NCBI GenBank assembly: GCA_036873135.1
Contig: JAPTYO010000018.1
Span: 124,001-188,000, forward strand
Length of the DNA: 64,000 nucleotides
Direction of reading: 5' to 3'
DNA from: Clarkia xantiana subsp. parviflora
Lineage: Eukaryota > Streptophyta > Magnoliopsida > Myrtales > Onagraceae
Below are positions 36,681 through 48,100 of the stretch, in pieces. Made by a program: the position numbers and the translations under genes. Under the pieces are notes generated by a model. The model ran no database searches. It was not told the DNA's origin and saw only the letters and a list, made by a program, of their open reading frames with translations. Within the stretch, counting starts at the first letter, position 1. The number at the start of each line of letters is the position of its first letter.

Positions 36681-38438
36681 ATGGGTGAACCCTTAAAGGC
36701 TAGAGAAATCAATGTCATTAAGTTCATCCCACTGAACGCCACTCCAGCCACCGTACTTAGAGAGATGCGGAACCAAAAGCTATGGTCACCCCCTGCAAGG
36801 TGGAGAGCCCCAATGGTAGGAAATCACAAGGATAGATGGTGTGATAACCACGAGGCTTATGGTCACGACACAAATGAATGCTTTAGCTTAAAGCTAAGCA
36901 TAAACAACATCGTCCAGAGGGGAGAACTGAAGCAGTTCGTAGACCATGGGGGCAATAGTATGCAGCTGGGGCCACCACAGAAAGACAAGGGCAAGGAAAA
37001 GGTAGACTATAACCCTCCACCTAACAAAAGAGGAGTCATCAATATGATACATGGAGGAGCAGCATCAGGTGGCCCAACTGCTAATGCAAGAGAAGTCTAT
37101 GCATCCAAGCTAAGCTCAGTGCCAAGGTGGAGAAAAAGACCAAGAGAAGGAGAAGAAGTGAAGATAGAGTTCTCGGAGAAGGACAAGAGCCACATCGTCT
37201 TTCCACATGACGATGCTCTAGTTATTACTTTAGATATTGATAATTTTGATGTAAAGAGAATTTTGGTGGATGGGGGCAGCTCAGCTGACCTCCTAAGCCT
37301 GAGAGTGTTGGAAGAGATAGGGAAAACCAAAGCAGACATCAATCCGGTCAACTTCCCCCTAGTTGGCTTCTCAGGGGCAACAAGCTACCCCCTGGGGATG
37401 ATAACATTGCCAGTGACCATGGGCCAAGGATGGACCCAGCTGAAGGTAAATGTCAATTTCTTGGTGGTTGAAAGCCTGGGAGCCTACAATGGGATCCTAG
37501 GAAGGACAACCATAAATCCATATGAAATAGTGCCATCCACTGTTCACCAGAAGCTGAAGTACATCACGGAGAACGGAGTGGGAGAGGTCCTGGGTGATCA
37601 ACGCACTGCAAGACAATGCTATGTCAATTCAATGAGACATGGATCACACAGGACAGATACAGTGGCTATGGTCATGGCAGGAGGCAACCAGGAAAGAAGA
37701 AAGAGGGGAGGAAGACAAAGGCAAGGAAGGAGGAGGAGTGGAGTGACACTCCGCCTGAGCAGGCAGTTTTTTCAAACAGTGCCTACAAGGAAACACAGGG
37801 GCAAGGCTGTGAAGGTGACATCCATACCTTGGCAGCCAGACACCATAATAGGGAGCAGGACAAGGGACTCCATCCTAAGAGGCTTCCGCCACATAGATGA
37901 TATCAAGCAAATGCCGCAGGAGCCCATATCAAGCTATTTCCAGAGATTCTTCAATTATGGTGCCAACATGGACATCACAAGGGGAGAAGCAGTCAGAGCA
38001 TTCATCAGACACATGCATCCAAGCTCATTCGAGGCCTATGGAGGGCTCTATGAGATGGTCATGACGAGCACAATGAGAGAGCTCAAGGCAAAGCTGGACA
38101 GGGCATTTGAACAAGAGGCGGAACAGTTGGATGAAGTTCCAGAGAAAAGAAGAGAAGCAGACACATTGGGAGGAGGTGTCAATTTCACATTCACACCCCT
38201 CACACTCAGCATAGAAGAAATTTTCCACAAGCGCCTCAAGCAAGAGCTGCCAGCATGCAGGGAGGAAGGCAAGGCCTTCCTAGGTAGAGATGCACAGGGT
38301 TGGTGTGAGTACCATGGGACCTGGGGGCATCAAACCAACAACTGCATGGTGTTGAAGGTGGAAGTGGAAGAAATGATCTACAATGGAAGCTTCAAGGAGT
38401 ATGTGGCAACAGACACAGTGACCACCCCATATCCTTAG
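36681..38438 (+). CDS. Gag zinc motif, protease and second half-gag (gag')
   Basis: 585 codons, open to TAG 38436; the first ATG (36681) is probably internal to gag-pol. Residues 54-67: zinc motif C-x2-H-x4-H-x4-C. Residues about 150-330: retropepsin-like protease, active site DGGSSAD at 197-203. After a basic linker, residues about 400-480 read HIDDIKQ...AVRAFIRHMHP, parallel to SIDDIKQ...IIRAFIRNLG in the element's own gag, then a second C-x2-H-x4-H-x4-C motif at 542-555. So pol is replaced by a diverged duplicate of the C-terminal half of gag. Function of gag' is unknown; RNA binding is plausible from the zinc motif. Confidence 0.85.
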   Translation: MGEPLKAREINVIKFIPLNATPATVLREMRNQKLWSPPARWRAPMVGNHKDRWCDNHEAYGHDTNECFSLKLSINNIVQRGELKQFVDHGGNSMQLGPPQKDKGKEKVDYNPPPNKRGVINMIHGGAASGGPTANAREVYASKLSSVPRWRKRPREGEEVKIEFSEKDKSHIVFPHDDALVITLDIDNFDVKRILVDGGSSADLLSLRVLEEIGKTKADINPVNFPLVGFSGATSYPLGMITLPVTMGQGWTQLKVNVNFLVVESLGAYNGILGRTTINPYEIVPSTVHQKLKYITENGVGEVLGDQRTARQCYVNSMRHGSHRTDTVAMVMAGGNQERRKRGGRQRQGRRRSGVTLRLSRQFFQTVPTRKHRGKAVKVTSIPWQPDTIIGSRTRDSILRGFRHIDDIKQMPQEPISSYFQRFFNYGANMDITRGEAVRAFIRHMHPSSFEAYGGLYEMVMTSTMRELKAKLDRAFEQEAEQLDEVPEKRREADTLGGGVNFTFTPLTLSIEEIFHKRLKQELPACREEGKAFLGRDAQGWCEYHGTWGHQTNNCMVLKVEVEEMIYNGSFKEYVATDTVTTPYP

Positions 38439-38699
38439 TTTCATATCTAGCATTTCGCATATTTTAGCTTTACAAGCTTTTCAAAAAACAACTCTTGAGA
38501 AGGAGAACTCACGAAGTTACTCCAACTCTACAACTATCTTCATTTCCTACAAAGGATGTCTTGGTGCACCAAGGCATCCCGAGTGTACAAAAACATGAAT
38601 GCTCCTAAGAGAGTAGTAGTTATTCAAAAGCATTTACCAGTGAATGTGATGTTACAATCACCAAGTTATCCTTACACAGATATGACTTCAAGTCAACAA

Positions 38700-39215
38700 C
38701 CTTCGACGCCCCCAAGAGCGTATCTTGAGAGTAGTCTTCGTACTACGACATTCGACGCCCCCAAGAGCGTATCTTGAGAGTAGTGTTCATACTACGACCT
38801 TCGACGCCCCCAAGAGCGTATCTTGAGAGTAGTTATCATACTACGACCTTCGACGCACCAAGAGCGTATCTTGAGAGTGGTTTCCAAAAACTACGAACTT
38901 CGACGCCCCCAAGAGCGTATCTTGAGAGTAGTGTTCATACTACAACCTTCGACGCCCCCAAGAGCGTATCTTGAGAGTAGTTATTACACTACGACTTCGA
39001 CGCACCAAGAGCGTATCTTGAGAGTGGTTTCCAAAAACTACGAATTCGACGCCCCCAGGAGCGTATCTTGAGGTAGATTTGCAACCTACCAGATTCGACG
39101 CCCCCAAGAGCGTATCTTGAGGTAGAAAAAACACTACCAGTTCGACGCCCCCAAGAGCGTATCTTGAGGTAGATTTCAAACTACCAGTTCGACGCCCACC
39201 AAGAGCGTATCTTTG
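38700..39215. repeat. 49-bp tandem repeat of C2
   Basis: About eleven copies beginning TTCGACGCCCCCAAGAGCG, at 38702, 38751, 38800, 38849, 38899, 38948 and so on (49-50 bp period). Later copies are shorter. The same array, with other copy number, is at 45720-46320 in C1. Confidence 0.92.
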
Positions 39216-39540
39216 GTCTAACCTGAGCCCTCCGGGAGCCTATCCTGTGAAACGTTAAGTGCCGTCCGAGAGCCTGTCTCGTGAACAGTTTGACACCCGT
39301 CAAGAAGGTATCGGTGGACTAACCTGTGCCCTCCGGGAGCCTATCCTGTGAAACGTTAAGTGCCGTCCGAGAGCCTGTCTCGTGAACAGTTTGACACCCG
39401 TCAAGAAGGTATCGGTGGACTAACCTGTGCCCTCCGGGAGCCTATCCTGTGAAACGTTAAGTGCCGTCCGAGAGCCTGTCTCGTGAAAAGATTTCGACGC
39501 CCACCAAGAGCGTATCTTTGGTCTAACAGTACAACGTATA
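39216..39540. repeat. 101-bp tandem repeat of C2
   Basis: CTAACCTG-GCCCTCCGGGAGCC units start at 39218, 39319 and 39420 (exact 101-bp period), then lead back to one TTCGACGCCCACC unit. C1 (46325-46430) has only one copy. Confidence 0.92.
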
Positions 39541-39995
39541 CCGTGTAAGGGGTATCAGAAGAGATAATCACACCATGTTTGAAAGGATACCATGTTTGAA
39601 AGGATACCATGCTCAGAAGGATACCATGCTCGGAAGGGTAACATGAGAAAGAAATTTCTAAGTAAAGTAATGTGAAGAACAAGTAATGTTTTTTCTTTAT
39701 GAAATGGCAGGTAAGACACGAAGGAAAACACGAAAGAAGGATAAGTAAAGGAAACACACCAAGTAAAGAGTTCATACCCAAAGAGCCATACACAAGGCAT
39801 AGGGAGCCATCATGAGAAGAGATATATACAAAAGCATGAGAAGCACTAATGTAAAGGCAAACGAACCACGTAGTCAACAACATAATGCGGCAAAGGAAAG
39901 TAACAACAAACACCATCACAATCTCAAAGGACACTCAACCCATGCAAGGGGAGAAGGAGTGTAATTATATACAAGGATAGCATGAGATAAACAAG

Positions 39996-42391
39996 TCAGT
40001 CAGAACCCTCGGGGGAGTCACCCTCACCCCCTGAAGCTGAACCGCCAGCGGAAATGGATGAAGAGGAGGAGTCTGAGGTACCAATCTCCACAGGTGTAGC
40101 ATCCACCTGGGCAGGGGCAGGCTCGTCTGCAACGGCAGCCTGACCCATCAGAACAGTCGCGTAGCCAGTGGCATATGGCCCAAAGTCACCAAGGTCACCA
40201 AAGGGGAACTGAGGATCAATCCGGTATATGTGATCAACCAGATACTCACCGAACTGGTTCATCTCCTGGGTGAGACGCGTGCTATAGTCGGCGGTGAAGG
40301 CAGAGGAGGCCTTGTATTCAGATACCGCGACAGCCCTCTCCTCCGCCCGACACTTAGTCTCCAACCTCCGCAGCTCCTCAGAATGGACAGACGCGGCAAC
40401 CTCAGCTTCCCGGCGCAAACTGCCCACAGTGGTTTCAAGCAAGGACACCTGGTCCTGGAGCTCCTGCAGTCTCAAATCAGATATACGCGCCTTCTCGGCA
40501 GCAGTGGCGACCTCCGCCTTGAGAGAAACCTGGCTGTCTTCAAGGGTCTTCCTCTCGTCAGATAACTCGAGTACGAGCGAGGACATGTTCACCATGTCAG
40601 ATATGCCCTAACAATTCAAACAAGGGATGAATAACCGAAAGATAGACATTATGAAAGAAATAAGAGGAAAGCAAAGAACAACTTACAGGTGCATAACGAG
40701 AAAGTACCCCTTGAACAAAGCGCCGAGTCTCCCCAGGAGACTTGGGCGGAGCAACACGATCCCCAGGGGGAACGGCACCGCGGAGTACGCGGACACCAAC
40801 CTCAGGAGTCCGCAAAGAGGAAGTGCTATCGAGGTGGAACTCCTTCAGACCAGCGAAGGGAGTCCACTCAGACCCAATAACATCTTCATCAGTGAGCCGT
40901 GCGAAATCCTTCCGACTTAAAGTCGGAGGCCCACCTACACAAGCAAAGCAAGTCAAAGGAGAGTATAAACATACAAGGATCAGTACAAGGTAGAGATCAT
41001 ACCTGAGGACCGTGCCCTCGGCTGGGGGGCAGGGGAACCACCACCAGCAGGTCGCTTCCCTTTGTCAGCCAGGGAAGGCACCTCTTCGACCACCATCTCC
41101 TTATCACGAGATAGGGTCGGAGGACGAGCAGTAGGCGAAGCAGGATCCACAGCCTTCTTCCTCTTAGCAGCCGAGGCCCCGGCCTCAGAATCAGATCGCC
41201 GCGGCTTGGACTTGGAAGGTCCAGAATCTCTGCCAACGGAGACGACCCTCTCAGTCACCAAGGGGGAGTGCACTAGCAAGGTAAGAAAAACAAGATAAGG
41301 AAAACATAAGTTACATCATAAAGAAGCAAATAGGAGAAAGCATACCAGAGGCCCCAGCCTTCTTCCCAGGCAGGGGGGATTTCTTCAAAGCAGAACTAGA
41401 AGGAGCCTTCCTCTTGCTCAGGTCAACAGGGGCTCCCTGCATGTTATAGGTTTTTCCATGAAACCAACCTACAAAGGAAGAGCAGAAGGTAAATAAAGAT
41501 GGAAAGACCAAGTGACATACCGAACCCCCGGAGTCAGGAGTCAGACTGATCCCGGCCTCGTAAAGATCCGTCTCAGTTATTAAAGACACGGGGCAGTAAG
41601 ACCGGGTCCTGTTGCTCTCGTGAATGATCTTCATAGTCTTCAAATCATCCGAAGAGAACTCTCCAAAAGCAGGCCAACCATCGGACCGATCCTCATTCAG
41701 GACCGACCAAGTGACGTATCGGTCCGTAATGAAGAAGTAGTGCTTAGCCCAGTGACTGGCCGAATTGTCAATCTGGGTCACAAAACGGAGGGAGGTATCC
41801 CACTCGACCCCACTCAACCCGAAATCAGAGAATCGGGGATCTTTGAAGGTCGGATGGCGAGTTACGAAACTCGCAAACCCCACCCTCGTCCGGTACTGGA
41901 ACCGATAAAAACATCGGAATAGAACGAGAGAGTACTTCCAGGAGTACCAATGGCACAATACCCGGAAGCCCACCCAGACGCGGAGGGCACTGGGGGCAAG
42001 GTTCACAGGAGAAATCCTGAAAAACCTGCTCAACTCTATAAGCTCGTCACAGTAAGGCAGTCTCAGCCCGAATCGGATCTGAGAGGGGTACACGGCGACC
42101 TTCCCTATAGGAGGCTCCGTCGCCGTCCCGCGAGTATTCCCCAAGGAGGGGAGAAAAGGATACAAAGGCTCATCTAGGGGACTGATATCTCCTAGGGTGA
42201 CATGTTCGTTGTAATCGGACCTAGTGATATGGTTCTCTGACAGAATAGCAAGACCTAAGGCAAAGATAGCAAGAAACCCCAAAGCACGAATCAAATTTCG
42301 ACTAACACCCCAATGAAGGTCACGACACTAAGCTAGCAATAGGAAAGAAAGTAACGCGACCAAAGAGGAAGAGAAAGAGGAACTCACTCAT
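39996..42391 (-). CDS. Intact spliced antisense accessory gene of C2
   Basis: Predicted exons 42391-42388, 42236-41521, 41436-41346, 41272-41003, 40934-40687, 40607-39996, all with GT-AG introns; phases agree and give 646 aa with stop TGA 39998-39996. The N-terminal half has IRFGLRLPYCDELIELSRFF and VWVGFRVLCHWYSW, a counterpart of the FPFCGNLVEM...WNAFQVLC domain in B and D (Transposase_28-like, by eye). The middle is basic (SKRKAPSSSALKKS; KPRRSDSE), a possible nuclear signal. The last exon is a heptad-rich coiled coil (about 40600-40290) ending in an acidic Ser-rich tail. No stop in any exon although gag is broken. Function unknown; expression would need a promoter upstream of 42391. Confidence 0.75.
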
Positions 42392-43897
42392 CCTTCGAAG
42401 AATACGGCGCCTCTGAAGAGTCTGCGTACGTGGACACCACCAAGAGTATAGTACCTGCCACGACACGACAAATATCAAGACAAGGAAAATTTCCGAAGAA
42501 CCGGAAATACTCCGACTCCCGACTAACGACAACAATCAAAGATCCAAAGACACTCAACCAACGACAACAACCAAGTCAAATAATTTTATCCAAGCCTAAG
42601 GTCGGGTTTTGGAAAAAATTACCTTTATACCCTCCAACAAAGATTAACACACCAACGGCGGCACGACATCAAATTCAAGACCGGGATAGCCCAATCGGAC
42701 AAGAAACCATATCCGGACAACCGACAAACATTTTTCCCCAAAATCTACAACTACCAACGGCTATCTACGGTAATCCCACATTTAATCAAATTTCGGCAAT
42801 CAAACATCGGCAATCAAGCATCGGCAATCAAATATCAACGATTCAAAAATCAACGTTTTACACGGTAATGGAAAAGAAAAGAGCGGACCTTCGGAAAACC
42901 CGACCCGATATGGTAAACGGGTCCGGAAATTGAAGTTTGAAGACCGCCGGAATCAGTTCTCCGCCGGAGCCTCGATTCTCCCGCCGCCGGAGTTGAATTT
43001 CGCCTAGCCCCGTCCTTCCCGCCGCCGTGGCTGTCCGCCGTAGCCACAGAAGGCCTCGCCGTCGCGAATAACGGCCTCCGCTGCCTCAGCCGGGGTCTGC
43101 GCTGCCGTGGGACGTCGCTCGCCGGAGGTCACGTCGCCGTTCGCCGGGGACTGTGACGTCGTCGTCAGCTGGGCCTCCTCTCACCGGAATCGCTGGTCGG
43201 ATTTCTGTCTCGTGGTGGAAATTCCGGCCGGCCCTTACCTTGGGGGTGCTCTCCAACCTTTTCTTGCTCTCCAAGGGTAAGTGGAAAAGAAAGATGGTGG
43301 CTATGGTGACTCTTGGAGGTATTTTTCTAACTCTCCTCTTTTATGTTAAAAGGATGATAGGGTTTTTTAGGGGTTTTAATCACCACCATCCATCTAGCCT
43401 TAAGTAAAATCTAAGGGCCAAGGAAAGATCATCTTTTTTATCCCTTTCACCTATAGCTAAGTATATTCCCATACTTAGAAAAATTATCAAGATAGCTTTA
43501 TTTTTGAGCATTTCATACTTAGGAAAATTTTTGGCCAAAATTAAAATTTCTCCTTATCTAGATGGAATCCCGGCACGAATTTGAAGCGTAAGTTTTTTAG
43601 TTGCATTCGTATCACATCCCTGTGCAAGTTTGTATTTTTTTTGAGTATACTCCTGTAGCAGAGATAAGTTTATTACTCCCGCCTCAGACGGACGCATGCC
43701 TCGGCACACGTCCGTGCTACTCTGACGTTTACAATTCCTCTATCTCATTAGGCAGGGGGCAAAGTCAGAGGCACACATCCATGGGTAAGCAGACATTCAA
43801 ACAAAGAAGGTAAAATCCCGGTTTCAAATTGCGCGTGTCATACCATCCTAAAATAGAGTCAATCAAGGGTTAGGCCATTGGTTGACTCGGGGGCATG
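42392..43897. other. C2 region between accessory gene and 3' LTR
   Basis: No sense gene. It should hold the promoter and leader of the antisense gene. From 42900 to 43270 it is GC-rich with CCGCCGG motifs; from 43400 it is AT-rich. The polypurine tract GACTCGGGGGCATG ends at 43897. The stretch CAGACGGACGC...TCCGTGCTACTCTGACG (about 43685-43730) is repeated in C1 at 49245-49290. Confidence 0.6.
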
Positions 43898-44870
43898 TGA
43901 TGGATATACGCCCAATTTGAACCCGTTGACTTCCGAACCGTTGTATTTTTATCGTCCCATTTATGATTGCAAATCGAAACTTAAACCCGGACACTTCGCG
44001 AGACCATCGACGGCTCGGACGGGGCCGAAGCGCCCGTCCAACAGGGCGAACTCACCTAGGTGAGGTTGGGTGGCCACACCCGACCTCCCCTAGGGGAGAT
44101 CGGGTCAGCCGACCCGATCTCCCCTAGGGGAGATCGGGTTGGCCAACCCGATCTCCCCTAGGGGAGATCGGGTTGGCCAACCCGATCTCTCCTAGGAGAG
44201 ATCGGGTTGGCCAACCCGATCTCTCCTAGGAGAGATCGGGTCAGCCAACCCGATCTCTCCTAGGAGAGATCGGGTCGGCCAACCCGATCCCTCCTAGGAG
44301 GGATGGGGTTGGCCAACCCCACCCTCCCTAGGAGGGGTTGGGTGTCCTCACCCAACCCCTACCCTTGGGGGTCGGATTTCTCCCCCCCAAGGGCCCCGGC
44401 ACCCCTTTCAGACGCCCATGCTCGGTCCACTCCGCCTACCTCCTTCGAATCCTAAGGTCTTAATTATGTACTTAAAGGTTAGTTAATTGTGTTTAGAGGT
44501 TAACGATGTCATTAAGCCACCTTAATGACACCGTTGCCTATAAATACCCCACCTTCACAACTCATTTGAACATCTTGGCTATTTGGACAATTTAGCTCTG
44601 ACATCTCTCTAGCTTTATCTCTCTAGAAGTATAGTTCTGACTTAGGCATCGGAGAGGGTTCACCAGGCACCACCCCCCCTCCTCCGTGTCTGGTATTGCC
44701 CCTTTTGCAGGGCAAAGGGAGAGAAGAAGAGAAGGAACCAAGGGAAGAAGGAACGGAAGAAGGACATAGGAAAAGACAAGGCGACTTGAGAAGACCGGAT
44801 CACACACACCCCCCTATAAGGAGTGGGATTAAAGCCGACATCCCGTTGACTGAGATCCCATAACTTAACA
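43898..44870 (+). repeat. C2 3' LTR
   Basis: 973 bp with eight palindrome units (44085-44340). Ends GAGATCCCATAACTTAACA, then TGAAG. Confidence 0.94.
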
Positions 44871-45719
44871 TGAAGGAAAAGGCAAACCACACTAAGTGCC
44901 ACAACACTCCAAGAAGATTATCACAGCCCGGTCAGACCTCCCCATGCACGAGCAAAGAGCATGGATTAGATTGACTAGTCTGAAACACACCTACGAGATT
45001 AACAACTCAAGACGCCATTCTATGAGAGAGCTTTTCAACCTAAAACACAAGGAAGGGGGGGAAAGAATTTACAAGCACCCCTAGGATACAAACAGTGCCA
45101 CATCCTAGTTATCAAGAGAAGGAAATCCACCCCCACCCACCCAAAGCAAAAGCTCTTCCACCCAACCTCCAAAGACACATCCGACAAAGGCACCATCCAA
45201 ACCATGCCTATGACTGAAACAAGCAAGCATGAGAAAGAGTAAATCCTACAAGGGACACTCATCGCATTCAAACAAGCAGACAAGGGAGCCCCGAGCATAA
45301 GGGGTACCCAACCAAGAAAATGAACGAGGGGCCTTCAACGGCCAAATATGAAAGGCGGTGTGACCACCAAGCAACTTGGGGGGCACCAAACGAATAAGTG
45401 CTTGGTAGTCCACCTAAGTGTAAAAGAAGAGATTAGAGGCAGAAGATCACAAGAACATGCAATACCACTTTTCCTAGAAGAGGTCACATAAGAGGAAACA
45501 TCATCAACTCCCTATACGAACTCGTCCTAAGTTGGCAACACACAAACATCGCCCTCGAGAGGTGATCTCCCACATTGAAGGAAAAGCGTGGTAGCATGCA
45601 ATATCATAGAAGGAAAAGTCAAGTAAAGACTCGAAAAGCATACCAAAGACGCACCCTACATGAGAAAGGACACAAGATAAGGTAACATTATGAGCCCTCC
45701 GGGAGCCAATCCCGCGAAC

Positions 45720-46440
45720 ACATTCGACGCCCCCAAGAGCGTATCTTGAGAGTAGTTCTAAAACTACGAACCCTGTGCCCTCCGGGAGCCTATCCCGCGA
45801 ACAGATTCGACGCCCCCAAGAGCGTATCTTGAGAGTAGTTTTCATACTACGACATTCGACGCCCCCAAGAGCGTATCTTGAGAGTAGTGTTCATACTACG
45901 ACCTTCGACGCCCCCAAGAGCGTATCTTGAGAGTATTTATTACACTACGACCTTCGACGCACCAAGAGCGTATCTTGAGAGTGGTTTCCAAAAACTACGA
46001 ACTTCGACGCCCCCAGGAGCGTATCTTGAGAGTAGTGTTCATACTACGACCTTCGACGCCCCCAAGAGCGTATCTTGAGAGTAGTTATTACACTACGAAC
46101 TTCGACGCACCAAGAGCGTATCTTGAGAGTGGTTTCCAAAAACTACGAATTCGACGCCCCCAGGAGCGTATCTTGAGGTAGATTTGCAACCTACCAGATT
46201 CGACGCCCCCAAGAGCGTATCTTGAGGTAGAAAAAACACTACCAGTTCGACGCCCCCAAGAGCGTATCTTGAGGTAGATTTCAAACTACCAGTTCGACGC
46301 CCACCAGGAGCGTATCTTTGGTCTAACCTGAGCCCTCCGGGAGCCTATCCTGTGAAACGTTAAGTGCCATCCGAGAGCCTGTCTCGTGAACAGTTTTCGA
46401 CGCCCACCAAGAGCGTATCTTTGGTCTAACAGTACAACGT
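45720..46440. repeat. 49-bp tandem repeat of C1
   Basis: Same TTCGACGCCCCCAAGAGCGTATC units as in C2, about thirteen copies, including variants with CAGGAGCG. Preceded by GAGCCCTCCGGGAGCC phrases from the 101-bp repeat and followed by one copy of it. Confidence 0.9.
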
Positions 46441-47073
46441 ATACCGTGTAAGGGGTATCAGAAGAGATCATCGCACCATACTGAGAAGGATTCCATGAGA
46501 AAATAATTGCAAAGTAAAGTTGTATAAAGAACACATAATGTTTTTTCTTGATGAGATAACAGGTATGATGTGAAGGAAAGCACAAAAGAAAGATAAAGAA
46601 AGGAAAGCATATTGGAGAAGTCCATGACCAAAGGATCATATACAGAAGCACAAGAGGTTATCATGAAAAGTAACGAGTTATCCTACCACCCATATCACAA
46701 GTCAAGAGAAGTATCTCAAAGGAACCCAACACCACCAAGAAGGATAGCAAAGACATGAAATCCGAAGGTCAAAGCTCTCAAAATAAGCTCGACCCATCAA
46801 GAAGAGAATTGCCTTACAAGTCACACAAATCAACCTCCGACAAATATTATTGTCATACATGTCGCCCTCGCGTGACCTATGCTCGTATCAGACTTGAACA
46901 TCGTCAAGCACAACTCATGAAGGAGACATCTAAAGAGCATAAAAGATACAACATCCGACAAGACGAGACATCGGGACCTAACCCAACAAACATAGCCTAA
47001 ACAAAAGGCAAGTATAGCAATGAGGCTCTCCAATGAGAAAGGAATACTAAAGCACAACTCCATACATCGTGAT

Positions 47074-47312
47074 GTGGCTATCATGTCCACATACACTGAA
47101 GTGGCTATCATGTCCACATATCTTGAAGTGGCTATCATGTCCACATATCTTGAAGTGGCTATCACGTCCACATACCTTGAAGTGGCTATCATGTCCACAT
47201 ACCCTGAAGTGGCTATCATGTCCACACACTACAAAAGGGCTATCACTCCCACACATCATGAAGTGGCTATCATGTCCACATACCTCGAAGTGATTATCAT
47301 GGCAGCACATCA
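47074..47312. repeat. 27-bp repeat, open on both strands
   Basis: GTGGCTATCATGTCCACATA starts at 47074, 47101, 47128, 47155, 47182, 47209, about 47236, 47263 and 47290: nine copies at exactly 27 bp (nine codons). The + strand reads a nine-residue EVAIMSTYL repeat, the minus strand CGHDSHFKV. No counterpart seen in C2. Probably a local amplification in non-coding DNA. Confidence 0.88.
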
Positions 47313-47605
47313 TAAAACATATGCATTGTAAAGACACCATCCCGACCACGAACATCAAAAGGCTACGCCTAGCCCTAGGAGGAGGTTCAAGAAAAAGGGA
47401 AAAACAACACCCTTCGTACGCTCATCAAAGGTAGGCACTTATATTTCAACCCACTGGGCGATACTAGGAAGGAGACGTCCTCATTATGAAGACAACCTCC
47501 ATATCTCACGAAACCAACCATGAAGCAAAAAATCACGACAAGCACCATTGAGGGCATATAACAAAACGATCCCCACAACGATCACAACTACGATACTAGT
47601 AGAGG

Positions 47606-48100
47606 CTAACTCAGAGCCATGTCAAGAGAAAGGAACCTCAATGAAAGGTGATGATCACACCCATCACCAAAAGAAAAATCTTCAACGCAGGGGTTAATAA
47701 CATAACCCATAGGAAAGACAAAAACACCTTCAAAAGTCGTCAAATCTACATGAAGATGAAATAAACTTGAGACTCGGCCCCTCGGCTGAGGGGCAGGGGA
47801 TAGAGAAGAGACATCAAGACCTATGATCACCCCATCGCCAGCCACAGGTTGTTTCCTTTTGTCAAGCAAAGAGGGTGCCTCTTCAACCACTACCTCCTTA
47901 TCATGGGAGGGAGTCAGCAAGGGGGCACTTGAAGGAGAGCCTCTCGCGGTTTCCTTCTCCTTGACAGCCGAGGGCCCGACCTCAGAGTCAGGTTTCCGTG
48001 CCTTGGATTTAGATTGACTTGAACTCTCACCCACCACAAGAATCATTCGGTAACCAGGGAAGAACGCTCTAACAACAAGAAGGAAGCAGCATGAGAACAA
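47606..48100 (-). pseudogene. Antisense accessory gene remnant of C1
   Basis: Encodes SQSKSKARKPDSEVGPSAVK, DKEVVVEEAPSLLDKRK and SPAPQPRGR, matching exon 4 of the C2 gene (SKSKPRRSDSEAGASAAK, DKEMVVEEVPSLADKGK, SPAPQPRAR). Exons for the N-terminal domain and coiled coil are not recognisable. Confidence 0.75.

Larger units (their letters stand above)
34237..44870 (+). mobile_element. Tat-like non-autonomous element C2, nested in C1
   Basis: 10,634 bp with LTRs 34237-35141 and 43898-44870 and duplication TGAAG (34232-34236 and 44871-44875). Internal order: primer-binding site, gag (frameshifted), protease fused to a second half-gag (585 codons open), 49-bp and 101-bp tandem repeats, an intact spliced antisense gene, polypurine tract. 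No reverse transcriptase, RNase H or integrase. Same LTR and accessory gene family as C1, so one family jumped into its own older copy. Confidence 0.94.
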
